NCBI GenBank assembly: GCA_020632755.1
Contig: JACKEY010000004.1
Span: 931,488 to 995,487 of the forward strand
Direction of reading: 5' to 3'
DNA: 64,000 nt
DNA from: Alphaproteobacteria bacterium
GTDB lineage: Bacteria; Myxococcota_A; UBA796; UBA2385
In this document: positions 1 through 8,700 of the stretch, piece after piece
Layout: every line of letters starts with the position of its first letter
Position numbering within the stretch: the stretch's first letter is position 1
Notes under the pieces: generated by a model
What the model was told of the DNA's origin: nothing
The model's input: the letters and a program-made list of their open reading frames with translations, nothing else
Databases searched by the model: none
Made by a program: the position numbers and the translations under genes

Positions 1-88
1 TGTGGGCGGGGACTGCTTCGAGGGGCTCAGCGAGTTCCCCGGTACCGGCTACAACGCGGGGTACGAGGTCTGCTTCCGCGAGCTCTGA
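1..88 (+). CDS. C-terminal end of an unidentified protein (partial)
   Basis: An open frame enters from the left edge (first full codon at position 2) and ends at TGA 86-88. It gives 28 residues that include two cysteines and end in CFREL. A strong hairpin at 104-148 follows, which fits a real gene end. The fragment is too short to assign a family. The cysteines and the Gly/Tyr-rich tail would suit a secreted protein, but that is a guess. Confidence 0.55.
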   Translation, partial: VGGDCFEGLSEFPGTGYNAGYEVCFREL

Positions 89-103
89 GCCCACTCACCG
101 AGC

Positions 104-148
104 CGGCGGGTTCGACGCCCTCCAGCGCTGGAGGCGTCGAACCCGCCG
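104..148. terminator. Long hairpin after the first gene
   Basis: A nearly perfect inverted repeat. The arm GGCGGGTTCGACGCC (105-119) pairs with its exact complement at 133-147, and the inner TCCAGCG/CGCTGGA adds more pairs with one bulged C. No T-run follows, as is common in GC-rich genomes. It lies just after the stop at 88 and before the start at 242, so termination is the likely role. Confidence 0.6.
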
Positions 149-241
149 TTCCCGATCCGGTCGCCAGGGCGCGGCAACTCGTGCCGATGCGCGGCGGGGG
201 CGGGCCCCGGCGGATAGGACGCCCTCCCGCCCGGAGTTGCC

Positions 242-979
242 GTGGGACTGCTGCAGACGACCCCCGAGTGGAAGGAAGCGCTCGCCGCCTGGCAGGGCAT
301 CCCCGATCGCCCGCCGGCCGCCTACCGCAAGCGGTCCAAGGGCTTCCAGGTGCTGCAGAACGACTTCATGGAGAAGTGGTTCGGCACCTCGCACTGGGCG
401 ACCCCGGGGCTGTGGTTCATCCCGGTGATCTCGGTCTGCCTGTGGGACGGTCTGCACCGGCCGGAAGTGACTGCGCTGCACGCGGTGGGCGGCTTCGTGG
501 CCGGACTGCTGACCTGGACCTTCACCGAGTACTGGCTGCACCGCTGGCTGTTCCACCTGCCGCCGGCCCGGAACCTGTTCCTCCGCGAGATCCAGTACGT
601 GATGCACGGCTACCACCACGACTTCCCGGACGACCCCGGGCGGCTGGTGGCGCCGCCGGCCCTGTCCTGGCCCCTCGCGCTCGTCGTCGGCACGCTGCAC
701 TGGCTGCTCTTCGGGCCCTACTGGACGGTCGTCTTCGCGGGCACCGTCACGGGCTACCTGGCCTACGACTGGATGCACTACTACACGCACCACGCCGTGC
801 CGAAGAGCAGCATCGGCAAGTTCATGCGGCGCTTCCACTACGAGCACCACTTCGGGCACGCCCACAGCCAGTTCGGGCTGAGCAGCCCCCTGTGGGACGT
901 CGTCTTCCGGTCCTTCTCGACGACCAAGGCGCTCAAGCGCGACAAGAAGCCCGGCCGCAGCGGGGGATCCGCGGGCTGA
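242..979 (+). CDS. Fatty acid hydroxylase / sterol desaturase superfamily protein (FA2H-like)
   Basis: A membrane di-iron hydroxylase of 245 residues with a GTG start. The histidine clusters of the family are all visible: H100 and H105 in LHRWLFH, HGYHH (H122, H125, H126), HYYTHH (H179, H183, H184) and HYEHH (H199, H202, H203). Hydrophobic segments lie near residues 52-70, 77-95 and 140-175. The pattern and size resemble the C-terminal catalytic domain of fatty-acid 2-hydroxylases, which act on sphingolipid acyl chains, without a cytochrome b5 domain. The substrate cannot be read from the sequence: a lipid such as a fatty acid, sphingolipid or carotenoid is likely. It stands alone between a hairpin and the next operon. 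Confidence 0.85.
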   Translation: MGLLQTTPEWKEALAAWQGIPDRPPAAYRKRSKGFQVLQNDFMEKWFGTSHWATPGLWFIPVISVCLWDGLHRPEVTALHAVGGFVAGLLTWTFTEYWLHRWLFHLPPARNLFLREIQYVMHGYHHDFPDDPGRLVAPPALSWPLALVVGTLHWLLFGPYWTVVFAGTVTGYLAYDWMHYYTHHAVPKSSIGKFMRRFHYEHHFGHAHSQFGLSSPLWDVVFRSFSTTKALKRDKKPGRSGGSAG

Positions 980-1004
980 GCCCGCCGGGTGGTAGCGTCC
1001 GCCG

Positions 1005-1739
1005 ATGCCACCAGAGCCGCCGCCCGCCGAGCCGAGCCCCCGCCGCGCGATGATCCAGGTCCTGGTCGTGCTGGCGGCCTTCGCCGCCGTGATGCTGTCG
1101 GGTCGGCTGGGCGTGCGGATCGCGGTGCCCTTCCACCTGCAGGGGGTCGAGGTCGCGCTGGCCGTCGTCGGCGGACTGTGGGCCGGGCACCGCGGCGGCG
1201 CGGTCCTCGCCGCGCTCGGGCTGAGACGCTTCGAGCGGCGTGGCGTGCTGCTGGCCCTGCTGGGCACGCTGCCGATGGCGCTCGCGTGGTCCCTGCCGGA
1301 CCCGGCCGCCCTGGCGACGGCCGACGTGCTTGTCGGGGCACTGCTGGCGCCGGTCGGCGAAGAGCTGCTGTTCCGCGGCTACGCGGTGGGCCGCCTGCTC
1401 GACGGCGGCGTGCCCCGCGCGCGGGCCTTCGTCCTGCCGGGCGCCCTGTTCGGCCTGCTGCACATGCCCGGCGCCTGGGACCAGGGTCCCTCCGCTGCGC
1501 TCATGACGGGGCTCGTCACGGCGGCGGGCGGCGTCTGGTACGGCTGGCTGTTCGTGCGCTGGCGGCGCTGCCTGTGGGTGCCCCTCGCGGCACACGTGGC
1601 CATGAACTGCTGGTGGATCCTGGGCTCGGTCGGCCCGGTGGCCAGCTCGGGGGGGCTGCTGCCGAACCTGGGTCGAGGGCTCGCCATCGCCCTCATCACG
1701 GTGCTGACGGTGCGCTGGACGACGAAGGAGATCCGATGA
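1005..1739 (+). CDS. CPBP family intramembrane glutamic endopeptidase (CAAX protease-like)
   Basis: A polytopic membrane protein of 244 residues. The CPBP/Abi motifs are complete: E119-E120 in EELLFRGY, H153 in FGLLHMP, and H197 with N201 in AAHVAMNCW. Known members cleave within the membrane, in the manner of type II CAAX prenyl proteases, or act in bacteriocin self-immunity. The substrate here is unknown. The first 14 residues are Pro/Glu-rich and cytosolic. The stop overlaps the start of the following lipoprotein (ATGA), so the two are translated together and may be functionally linked. Confidence 0.9.
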   Translation: MPPEPPPAEPSPRRAMIQVLVVLAAFAAVMLSGRLGVRIAVPFHLQGVEVALAVVGGLWAGHRGGAVLAALGLRRFERRGVLLALLGTLPMALAWSLPDPAALATADVLVGALLAPVGEELLFRGYAVGRLLDGGVPRARAFVLPGALFGLLHMPGAWDQGPSAALMTGLVTAAGGVWYGWLFVRWRRCLWVPLAAHVAMNCWWILGSVGPVASSGGLLPNLGRGLAIALITVLTVRWTTKEIR

Positions 1740-2200
1740 CCCGCCCCTCCCCCTGGCTCCGTGTCGCCTCGCTCGGCGCGCTGGCCCTGGCCGGCTGCCA
1801 CTCCTATGAAGGCGACTTCGGCGCCTGCGACGTCGGCGCCGTCCGGCGCATGGACCGGGCCGAGATCGAGGTCTACAGCACCCACTGGGGCGGGGTCGTC
1901 GATCAGTGGTCCTGGGACCGGGACTACTCGGGCTTCCCCGTCGGCGACGACGTGCTGGTCTGTGTCTCGGGCATGGCCGATGAAGAGAGCTGCATGGCCG
2001 ACACGGTCGACGACAGCCTGCACGGCATCAGCGACCGCATCGCCGAAGAGATCCCCGATGCCTCGGACTGGTACGCGCGGGCGACCGACGAGTATCGCTG
2101 GGTCTCCGAGCGCGACTGCGGTCCGATGTGGCTCGATGAGATGTGCTGCTGGACCTACCGCTACGAGAAGCAGACCGACACGGTCCACGACTCTCGGTAG
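1736..2200 (+). CDS. Small Cys-containing lipoprotein, function unknown
   Basis: A protein of 154 residues with a lipoprotein signal: charged N-terminus, hydrophobic ALALAG, then Cys21. The mature part is acidic and aromatic, with seven further cysteines (including a CGPMW and MCCW region), which suggests disulfide bonds outside the cytoplasm. The start ATG overlaps the TGA of the CPBP gene. I do not recognise a family. Translational coupling to a membrane protease is the only functional clue. Confidence 0.75.
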   Translation: MTRPSPWLRVASLGALALAGCHSYEGDFGACDVGAVRRMDRAEIEVYSTHWGGVVDQWSWDRDYSGFPVGDDVLVCVSGMADEESCMADTVDDSLHGISDRIAEEIPDASDWYARATDEYRWVSERDCGPMWLDEMCCWTYRYEKQTDTVHDSR

Positions 2201-2210
2201 GCCGCTACCG

Positions 2211-2229
2211 CCCGGCCGCTACGGCCGGG
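2211..2229. terminator. Bidirectional hairpin between convergent genes
   Basis: CCCGGCCG (2211-2218) and CGGCCGGG (2222-2229) form a perfect 8-bp stem with a CTA loop. It lies in the 32-bp gap between two convergent lipoprotein genes. The gap also has three short copies of GGCCGCTAC-like sequence. Confidence 0.55.
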
Positions 2230-2232
2230 CCG

Positions 2233-3246
2233 CTACAGCCAGCCGTCCGGGACCGACCACTCGGTGCGCTGGGCCGCGGTGAGCTCCGGCACCTGGATGG
2301 TCGTCGCACACGCGCCGCCGCCGGTGTCCGTCGTCATGTACAGCGGGCCCGTGCCCATCCACCAGGGGAACCTGAAGAGATCCCCCGTGCCTTCGCCGGA
2401 GATCACCGTCGGCTCCGCCGCGCCGGGCCGTCCCTTGCGGGCGACGACCAGGTCGGCCCACTGGCTGAGGGTGACGTCGATCCAGATGTCGGCGAAGCCA
2501 TGGGGGTTGTCGGTGACGGCGTCGTCGTCGACGATCAGGCTGACCTTGTCGAGCAGGACGGCGTCGACCGCGCACTCCGGAACACAGGAACCCGCGACGC
2601 ACTGCTCGCCCGAGCCGCACTCGTCGCTCGTTGCGCACTGGATGCAGAACCCGTCTTCGCAGCGGCCGTCGGTGCATGCCTCCGGGTCGGTGCAGTAGGA
2701 ACCCGATGGCTTGGCCGGGAGGCAGATCGTGGCGCTGCAGTACTCTCCGGTCGCGCAGTCCGTGTGCGCCTCACACTCGCCGGCGCAGACGCGCCGGGTC
2801 TCGTCGCAGTCTCCCGTCCGGCACTGCAGGTCGGTCGCGCAGTCCTCGGCGACCGCCTGCGCGATGCACTCGCGCTGGTCGACGTGGTCCGGGTTCGGGA
2901 CGCAGCGGTACAGCTCCGCGTCCGAACGTCCCGCCGTGCTCGCGGCCGCCGCACAGCCCGCGTCGTCCACGCACTCCGCGCAGAGATCGGTCGTGGTGAC
3001 CAGTCCGGCGCACTCGGCCCAGGCGGAGTCCCCCACGAGACTGCCGGCCACACTCCGGGTGGTGCAGGTGTTGCCGCTGGAGTGTTCCTCGCAGTAGCGG
3101 GTCGAGTCGCAGTCGTCGTCGGTCTCGCAGGCGTCCCTGCGCTCGGTCGAGACGATGACGCAGCCGGCGAGCAGGGCCGCCAGCCCGATCAGGCTGGCGC
3201 GGGTGAGGGGGGAGGAAGGCCCGGGGCCTCGCAGCAGGGCGGTCAC
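2233..3246 (-). CDS. Cysteine-rich surface lipoprotein with EGF-like or Dickkopf-like repeats
   Basis: A protein of 337 residues with a lipobox (LAALLAGC, Cys29). Residues about 38-215 hold many Cys pairs in units such as CETDDDCDSTRYC and CSATICL, similar to the Cys-rich repeats common in surface proteins of Myxococcota. The last 120 residues lack cysteines and look like a separate beta-rich domain that ends in SVPDGWL. The ATG overlaps the TGA of the upstream lipoprotein gene, so both are made from one transcript. The likely place is the outer membrane or cell surface, with folding by disulfide exchange. Ligand unknown. Confidence 0.75.
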   Translation of the reverse strand: MTALLRGPGPSSPLTRASLIGLAALLAGCVIVSTERRDACETDDDCDSTRYCEEHSSGNTCTTRSVAGSLVGDSAWAECAGLVTTTDLCAECVDDAGCAAAASTAGRSDAELYRCVPNPDHVDQRECIAQAVAEDCATDLQCRTGDCDETRRVCAGECEAHTDCATGEYCSATICLPAKPSGSYCTDPEACTDGRCEDGFCIQCATSDECGSGEQCVAGSCVPECAVDAVLLDKVSLIVDDDAVTDNPHGFADIWIDVTLSQWADLVVARKGRPGAAEPTVISGEGTGDLFRFPWWMGTGPLYMTTDTGGGACATTIQVPELTAAQRTEWSVPDGWL

Positions 3247-5360
3247 TGGGTCACCTCACACTCGGGGATGGCGGTCATGCCGAGCAGGACGACGAAGTAG
3301 TCGCTCGCTCCGTCCTCCTCCTGCTCGAAGGCGATGTCGAGGGACGTGGCGTCGGCGGACAGGGTGTAGAAGGCCACGCCCGGAACCTCGAGGCCCAGGG
3401 GGGCGCTGTCGAGGGCCTGCGCCAGGATGGTGAAGTCGTCCAGCTGCTCGAAGGGGTTGCCGCCGTCGGGCCAGGTCTCCGGCTCGACGGGCATCCAGCC
3501 GAGCGGGACGATGGGCTCGGAGAGGTGGACCCACGACGCCCACTCTGCGTTCAGCCGGTAGACACCGACGACATGGCGCCAGGCGTCGCCGCGGTCGGTG
3601 GCCGGCACGGCGAAGTCGATCTGGATCGTCGGCCGATCGCTGGTCGGGCCGAAGGTCACCACGATGCCTCGGGTGTCCTCCCACGCGAAGGCCTCGCCGT
3701 GCCAGGCCTCGATCGCGAAGTCGCCCACGCCCCCGGAGCTGTCGAACACCGACGCGCTGGTCCACACCGAGTCCGACCAGAGCTCGATCTCCTCGTCCCA
3801 GCCGTCGATGGCCATGGTCGTGCCGTTCTCGTCCAGGACGACGTCCACGCCGGTGGGCGTCGCGAAGGCGAAGTCCGCACCGGTGCACACCAGCTCGGGC
3901 TCGGTGAAGGGCGCGTCGTCGCCGGCGGCTACGTCGAGCCGGGTGCCCGGGGTGGTCGACGGGGCCTCGAACACGACGTCGACCTCGACCGGGTCCAGCG
4001 CGGCACAGGCGTCGAAGGGATCGCCATCGACGGTGCCCAGCAGCACACCGAGCTGGGTCGGCGAGCGCTGGGCCTGGACCTCGACCCCGCCGTCGAGCGT
4101 GGCCGTCGCTTCGACCCAGAACACGGGGCGATCCTGTGATGACTGCAGCGAGCCGTAGGGGAAGACGGCGGTGAGCACGAGCGCGTCGCCGTCCACCGCG
4201 GCGCGGGTCTCGGGGCGGATGCTGTCGTAGCCGTGCACCGGCGCGGCTTCGATGCGCAGCAGGCGCTCGGACAGCGCCACCGCCGGGTCGCGCGACGCGG
4301 TCACCCGGGCGCGGGCGCAGGCCAGGCCGCCGGCGGGCAGCTCGGGCGCCATCAGGGCCGCGCCGACGCTGCTCGCCGTGCCGGTGCAGACGTCCCCTTC
4401 GACCGTGCAGGAGCCGGTGGTCGTGTAGGTGTTCGCATCGTCGTCGTAGCCGTAGAGCGGCTGCACCGACCCCGACGGATAGGACGCGGCCAGCACTCCA
4501 GGGATCGGCAGCGAGTACGCGATCGCGTGGCCGGAGTCCAGGGCCACGGGCCCGCTGGCGTCGGTCACGGCCAGCTCGACCCGGGACACGACCGTCGGCG
4601 CGGTCCATCGGTCGTCGTCGACCTCGAGCAGCGTCGAGCTCGACGGCATGGCGTCCAGCATCCGGCCGGCCAGGTCCAGCGTGGACCCCTCGGCGGCCAT
4701 CGACACGGCATCGTCCGTGCGGGCCACCAACGACAGGTCGCCCTCGGCCCGGAAGGCACCGGCGGGGATCAGCAGCGATCCCGCGCCCAGGGTGACCTCG
4801 TGGTCGTCGGTCGGGCCGAAGCTCTCCGCGGCCTGGGCGGGGCGCAGCGTGACGCTCGTGCCGCGGGCCGCCTGGCTGTAGCTCAGCCAGATCGTGCGGG
4901 GCATGAACCCGGGGGCTTCCAGCTCGACGAGCGCTGGCGCGGTTGCCGGCAGGCCCGAGAGCGCGACGACGGTCTGGCCGTCCCCGGCGCCGCCGGCGCC
5001 GTCGTGCTCGACGCCGTCCAGGCGGACCACCAGGTCGTCGATCCCCGTGGCGGCCGAGGAGCGAACCACCAGGAAGGTGGCGTAGGTCGCGCTGTCGTCG
5101 GTCGGGTCGATGTCGAAACCCTCGGTCGGCCCGACCGCCACCGGCGAGTCCGTGCCGCCGTCGGTGTCGGTGTCCGCATCGGTGTCCGCATCGGTGTCCG
5201 TGTCGGTGTCCGCGTCGGCGTCGGCGTCGGTGTCCGTGTCTGTCGCGTCCGTGTCGGTGTCGGCGTCCGTGTCCGTGTCGGTGTCCGTCGCGTCCGTCGC
5301 GTCGGTGCCCGGATCCTTGTCCCCGCAGGCGAGCAGGAGCAGGGGTAGCAGCAGCGTCAT
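3243..5360 (-). CDS. Large lipoprotein with a Thr-Asp repeat linker
   Basis: A protein of 705 residues. I chose the ATG at 5360 because it gives a textbook lipoprotein signal (MTLLLPLLLLAC, Cys12). The frame stays open further upstream, but that part has no signal-like sequence. Cys12 is followed by about 55 residues of Thr-Asp/Ala-Asp repeat, then some 630 residues of acidic, beta-rich sequence without a family I recognise. The linker probably holds the domain away from the membrane and may bind cations. The gene is first of a two-gene operon with the Cys-rich lipoprotein at 2233-3246 (4-bp overlap). The 204-bp gap to the divergent oxidoreductase must hold both promoters. Confidence 0.75.
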   Translation of the reverse strand: MTLLLPLLLLACGDKDPGTDATDATDTDTDTDADTDTDATDTDTDADADADTDTDTDADTDADTDTDGGTDSPVAVGPTEGFDIDPTDDSATYATFLVVRSSAATGIDDLVVRLDGVEHDGAGGAGDGQTVVALSGLPATAPALVELEAPGFMPRTIWLSYSQAARGTSVTLRPAQAAESFGPTDDHEVTLGAGSLLIPAGAFRAEGDLSLVARTDDAVSMAAEGSTLDLAGRMLDAMPSSSTLLEVDDDRWTAPTVVSRVELAVTDASGPVALDSGHAIAYSLPIPGVLAASYPSGSVQPLYGYDDDANTYTTTGSCTVEGDVCTGTASSVGAALMAPELPAGGLACARARVTASRDPAVALSERLLRIEAAPVHGYDSIRPETRAAVDGDALVLTAVFPYGSLQSSQDRPVFWVEATATLDGGVEVQAQRSPTQLGVLLGTVDGDPFDACAALDPVEVDVVFEAPSTTPGTRLDVAAGDDAPFTEPELVCTGADFAFATPTGVDVVLDENGTTMAIDGWDEEIELWSDSVWTSASVFDSSGGVGDFAIEAWHGEAFAWEDTRGIVVTFGPTSDRPTIQIDFAVPATDRGDAWRHVVGVYRLNAEWASWVHLSEPIVPLGWMPVEPETWPDGGNPFEQLDDFTILAQALDSAPLGLEVPGVAFYTLSADATSLDIAFEQEEDGASDYFVVLLGMTAIPECEVTQ
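5153..5318. repeat. Hexanucleotide-based tandem repeat coding a (Thr-Asp)n linker
   Basis: On the plus strand the tract is built of GTCGGT, GTCCGT and GTCCGC hexamers, which read Thr-Asp and Ala-Asp on the minus strand. The unit is a multiple of three, so slippage would change linker length and not break the frame. A second tract of the same kind lies at 7204-7344 in another lipoprotein gene. Confidence 0.8.
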
Positions 5361-5564
5361 CGCGGTCCTCGGGGCGGTGGGGCGAAGAGGCGGGATCGTG
5401 TCCCACAAGTGGACGGCTGGGGCCGAGCCGCGGCAGCCTCCGACGAGGGAGGGCTCAGTCATTCCTCGCTTCAGAGGCGGGACCTGGCAGGGGGAACAGT
5501 CGGGTGTCGGGTGAGGGGGGAGGGGTCCCCCGTCGCGCCTCCCACCGCGCGATAGGTCCCTTCC

Positions 5565-6542
5565 ATGCGCGCCATCGTCGTCCACACCCCAGGCGGGCCC
5601 GAGGCCCTCGAGCTCGAACACCGGCCCGTCCCGGAGCCTCCGCCCGGCTGGGTGCGCGTGCGGATCGAGGCCTTCGGCCTGAACCGCAGCGAGTGGTTCA
5701 CCCGGCGTGGAGAGTCACCGACCGTGTCCTTCCCGCGGGTGCTCGGCATCGAGTGTGTCGGCGTGGTCGACCTGGACCCGGGCGGCGAGCTGCGGCCGGG
5801 CCAGCAGGTCGCCGCGCTGATGGGCGAGATGGGGCGCCAGTTCGACGGCGGCTACCAGGAGTACGCCGTGCTGCCGCGCCGCATCCTGCACCCCTTCCAG
5901 AGCGACCTGCCGTGGGAAGTGCTCGGCGCGCTGCCGGAGATGTTCCAGACCGCCCACGGCTCGCTGGTCCAGGGCCTGGAGTGCCAGCCCGGCGACACCC
6001 TGCTCATCCGCGGTGGCACCACCTCGGTCGGCATGATGGCGGCCCAGCTGGCCCTGCGCATGGGCCTTCGGGTCATCGCCACCACCCGCAGCGAGTGCAA
6101 GCTCGCCGACCTCGTCGCCATCGGCGTGCACGAGCCGATCATCGACGATGGTGCGCTCGCGGAGCGGGTCCGCGCCCTCACCGACGGCCGGGGGGTGGAC
6201 CGCTGCCTGGAGCTGGTCGGCGGGGCGACGGTCCGGGACAGCCTGCAGTGCGTGCGGCCTCGCGGCATCCTGTGCTGGACCGGCTTCGTCAGCGGCGTCT
6301 GGGCCATCGACCGGTTCTCGCCGCTGCGTGACCTGCCGCACACCGTGCGCCTGTGCTTCTACGGCGGCGGCACCGAGGACCTCGACGACGCGGCCTTCGC
6401 CGCCTTCCTCGACGACCTGGCCGCGGACCGCGTGAAGGTGGCCGTCGCGGGCATCTACGCGCTGGACGACATCCAGGAAGCCCACCGCCACATGGACGAG
6501 AACCGGGGGGCGGGCAAGCTCGTGGTGCGCAACCGGCACTGA
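5565..6542 (+). CDS. Zinc-independent quinone oxidoreductase-like protein (MDR superfamily)
   Basis: A medium-chain dehydrogenase/reductase of 325 residues. It has an N-terminal GroES-like fold (residues about 1-125, with GWVRVRIEAFGLNRSE) and a Rossmann domain with the NADPH-binding stretch LLIRGGTTSVGMMAAQLA (about residues 146-163). The zinc-ligand cysteines of alcohol dehydrogenases are absent, which fits the quinone oxidoreductase branch (QOR, ZTA1). The expected reaction is NADPH-dependent reduction of quinones or enones. It ends in the typical HRHMDENRGAGKLVV. It is monocistronic, with a hairpin after it at 6566. Confidence 0.85.
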   Translation: MRAIVVHTPGGPEALELEHRPVPEPPPGWVRVRIEAFGLNRSEWFTRRGESPTVSFPRVLGIECVGVVDLDPGGELRPGQQVAALMGEMGRQFDGGYQEYAVLPRRILHPFQSDLPWEVLGALPEMFQTAHGSLVQGLECQPGDTLLIRGGTTSVGMMAAQLALRMGLRVIATTRSECKLADLVAIGVHEPIIDDGALAERVRALTDGRGVDRCLELVGGATVRDSLQCVRPRGILCWTGFVSGVWAIDRFSPLRDLPHTVRLCFYGGGTEDLDDAAFAAFLDDLAADRVKVAVAGIYALDDIQEAHRHMDENRGAGKLVVRNRH

Positions 6543-6565
6543 CGAGCCGCTGGTCGGCGCAGGAG

Positions 6566-6581
6566 CGGGCGCTTCGGCCCG
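6566..6581. terminator. Hairpin between convergent genes
   Basis: CGGGC and GCCCG pair around a GCTTCG loop, in the 45-bp gap between the oxidoreductase stop at 6542 and the stop of the convergent lipoprotein at 6588. The stem is short but stable. Confidence 0.4.
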
Positions 6582-6587
6582 ACCGCC

Positions 6588-7790
6588 CTAGTCGACGCTG
6601 ATGAGGTCCCAGTAGAAGGACTTGACCATGCCCAGGTCCTCGTCCAGGTAGGCCGTGTAGTCCAGCGTCTCCGAGCCCGCGGCGTACTGGATGCGGGACT
6701 GGATGGTGGCGTAGCTGCCCGCCACCGTGCTGGTGGTCGCGGCCCCCCGGGACGAGACCACGTAGGACCCGCCGACCGTCTCCGTGCGGCCGTCCTCTGC
6801 CCGCGACAGGGTGAAGGTGTCGGCCACGTTCGCCGTGTCGCCGTAGCCGGGCACCATGGTGATCATGCCGTCCGAGTAGGTGTCCGTGCGCTCGATCGGG
6901 CTGGTCGAGCCGTCGCCGCCCAGCCACATGCCCTCGAGCTCGCTCTTGACCAGGGTGCTGCCGGTGTCGTCGCAGCGGTAGGTCTGGCGCTCGGTGGTCG
7001 AGGTCGTGTTGCCCGCCCGGTCGGTGAGCGACAGCTCGATGGTCATGACCGGTGCGTCGGGGTTGCGGGTGTCCACCGAGATGGTCTGGGTGCCGGACAG
7101 CCCGGCCGACGACGTGTACGTCTTCGACGTCTGGTAGGTGCGCTCGACCGTGCTGCCCAGGCCCGAGTAGGGGGGGCAGGCCGAGCCGCCGCCGCCGGTG
7201 TCGCCGCTGTCTTCACCGCCGCCGTCGGTGTCCGCGTCGGTGTCGGTGTCGGTGTCCTCGTCGGTGTCCACGTCGGCGTCGGTGTCCGTGTCGTCGCTGT
7301 CGGTGTCACCCACGTCGGTGTCGCCAGCGTCGGTGTCGCCGTCGGTGCTCTCGCCGCCCGTGGCCGTGAGGGGCACGCCCACCGCGCCGCTCAGCAGGTC
7401 GCCCACGACGGTGATCGTGATGCGCTCGTCCAGGGTCGCGGGGGCGGCCAGTCCGACCACCAGGTCGTGGCAGATCCCCTCGGAGATCGAGAAGGGCTCG
7501 GACGTGGTCGACGTCACCGTGTCGCCCGAGCTGCCCGTCACCAGGAAGAAGGGCTCGGGCACCTCGGCCGTGCAGCTGGCCTGTCCGGGGCCCGTGTAGC
7601 AGATCGTGGTTGTCTTGGTGACCGCGGCCCCGCCGTCGAACTCCTCGGCCAGGAACTCGAGCGACGCCGGGTCGGCCGCGACCGTGACCACCTTGCTGCA
7701 CGACGCCAGCAAGGTGCTGCCCACGCCGAGCGACAGCGCGCCGGTCGCCAGCAGGACGGCGGTGGTGGTCTTCGAGGGGGAGCTCGACAC
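6588..7790 (-). CDS. Lipoprotein with an acidic Thr-Asp linker, function unknown
   Basis: A protein of 400 residues with a GTG start and a signal peptide that ends in TLLASC (Cys31). Residues about 32-145 form an N-terminal domain with two cysteines. Residues about 150-200 are a Thr-Asp/Gly-Asp linker. The rest is a Thr/Ser-rich beta-type domain that ends in FYWDLISVD. The architecture, two domains joined by a DT-repeat, resembles that of the lipoprotein at 3243-5360, but the domains do not look alike. No family recognised. It is transcribed alone. The divergent neighbour at 7985 also codes a lipoprotein. Confidence 0.7.
   Translation of the reverse strand: MSSSPSKTTTAVLLATGALSLGVGSTLLASCSKVVTVAADPASLEFLAEEFDGGAAVTKTTTICYTGPGQASCTAEVPEPFFLVTGSSGDTVTSTTSEPFSISEGICHDLVVGLAAPATLDERITITVVGDLLSGAVGVPLTATGGESTDGDTDAGDTDVGDTDSDDTDTDADVDTDEDTDTDTDADTDGGGEDSGDTGGGGSACPPYSGLGSTVERTYQTSKTYTSSAGLSGTQTISVDTRNPDAPVMTIELSLTDRAGNTTSTTERQTYRCDDTGSTLVKSELEGMWLGGDGSTSPIERTDTYSDGMITMVPGYGDTANVADTFTLSRAEDGRTETVGGSYVVSSRGAATTSTVAGSYATIQSRIQYAAGSETLDYTAYLDEDLGMVKSFYWDLISVD
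7204..7344. repeat. Second hexamer repeat tract coding a Thr-Asp linker
   Basis: Repeats of GTCGGT and GTCCGC-type hexamers on the plus strand encode DTDTDTDADTD-like sequence on the minus strand. It matches the tract at 5153-5318 in composition and frame. Confidence 0.75.
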
Positions 7791-7984
7791 GGGCGCCTCG
7801 CGAACGGGCGCGCAGCATAGCGTGGCGTTGCGGGAGGGTGCGTCCTCGACGACTGCGGCGGTCGGCTTCGGACACCGGCGCTGGGTTTCAGCGGCGGCTC
7901 CGTCCTCGAATGTGAAGCCCTGGCCCCGCTCGCTGCGCGATACTCCGCGCCCACCGCGCGACGCCCTCCTGCCCCGAGGTTCCC

Positions 7985-8635
7985 ATGGGTACCCCGCCCC
8001 GACTGCTCCTCCTCGCCCTCCCGCTCGCCGCCGCCTGCGGCGAGAAGGACGCCGCCGACGACTCCGGCTCTTCCGGGGACGGCGGGCACGGCGGGTACGT
8101 GAACAGCTGCCCCCCCTACCATGTGTCGGGGCCCGTGGGCACGACCTGGCAGTTCCTCGTCTGGAACGGCGCCATCGCCACCTGGGAGGTCACCGCCTCC
8201 AACGAGAGCGAGCCCCTCGACTTCGAGATCACCGAGACCGCCCCCGGAGAGTCCGTCATCGTGCGGCAGCTCCGCTGCGACGCCGACGGTGTCTGGCTGC
8301 TCGGCTGGCAGGCCGTCTACGACGCGGGCTTCGACTCGAGCTTCGAGCTCGACGCACCGGCCCTCGTGCTGCCGGCGGGCATCGCTGTGGGCACGACCTG
8401 GACCACCGAGGCCGTCGGAGCCTACGAGTCCAGCCTGTTCGGCTCCGAGCAGATCGAGGAGATCTCGATCTGGGAGGTCGTGGGCGAGGCCGAGCGCGAG
8501 GTCGACGCCGGCGTCTTCACCGCCCTCGAGGTGCACGGCTACTACACGAGCCTGCCCGACCAGCAATACATCCAGTGGCTGGCCGAGGACGGCCTGGTGG
8601 ACGACGGCACCAAGGAACGCATGGGAGAGCCGTAG
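7985..8635 (+). CDS. Secreted lipoprotein, function unknown
   Basis: A protein of 216 residues. The signal peptide is MGTPPRLLLL followed by a hydrophobic run to AAAC (Cys18), then a short Asp/Ser/Gly linker and a domain with two cysteines. Repeated short units with GTTW and the alternating polar/hydrophobic pattern suggest a beta-sandwich. I recognise no family. A CGAGG ribosome site precedes the ATG. It is divergent from the lipoprotein at 6588-7790. Confidence 0.7.
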   Translation: MGTPPRLLLLALPLAAACGEKDAADDSGSSGDGGHGGYVNSCPPYHVSGPVGTTWQFLVWNGAIATWEVTASNESEPLDFEITETAPGESVIVRQLRCDADGVWLLGWQAVYDAGFDSSFELDAPALVLPAGIAVGTTWTTEAVGAYESSLFGSEQIEEISIWEVVGEAEREVDAGVFTALEVHGYYTSLPDQQYIQWLAEDGLVDDGTKERMGEP

Positions 8636-8666
8636 CGCGGTCTCTCATCCAGCCCGCGTCAGACAT

Positions 8667-8681
8667 GGGGGCCATGCCCCC
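8667..8681 (+). terminator. Possible terminator hairpin after the lipoprotein gene
   Basis: GGGGGC and GCCCCC pair around a CAT loop 32 bp after the stop at 8635. No T-run follows. The loop of three bases is tight, so the call is weak. Confidence 0.35.
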
Positions 8682-8700
8682 GACCGCGTGTGACCGTGCT

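Noticed and set aside
5110..5514. A plus-strand frame rich in SVSVSASVS.
   Set aside because: It is the antisense of the (Thr-Asp)n tract of the lipoprotein gene.
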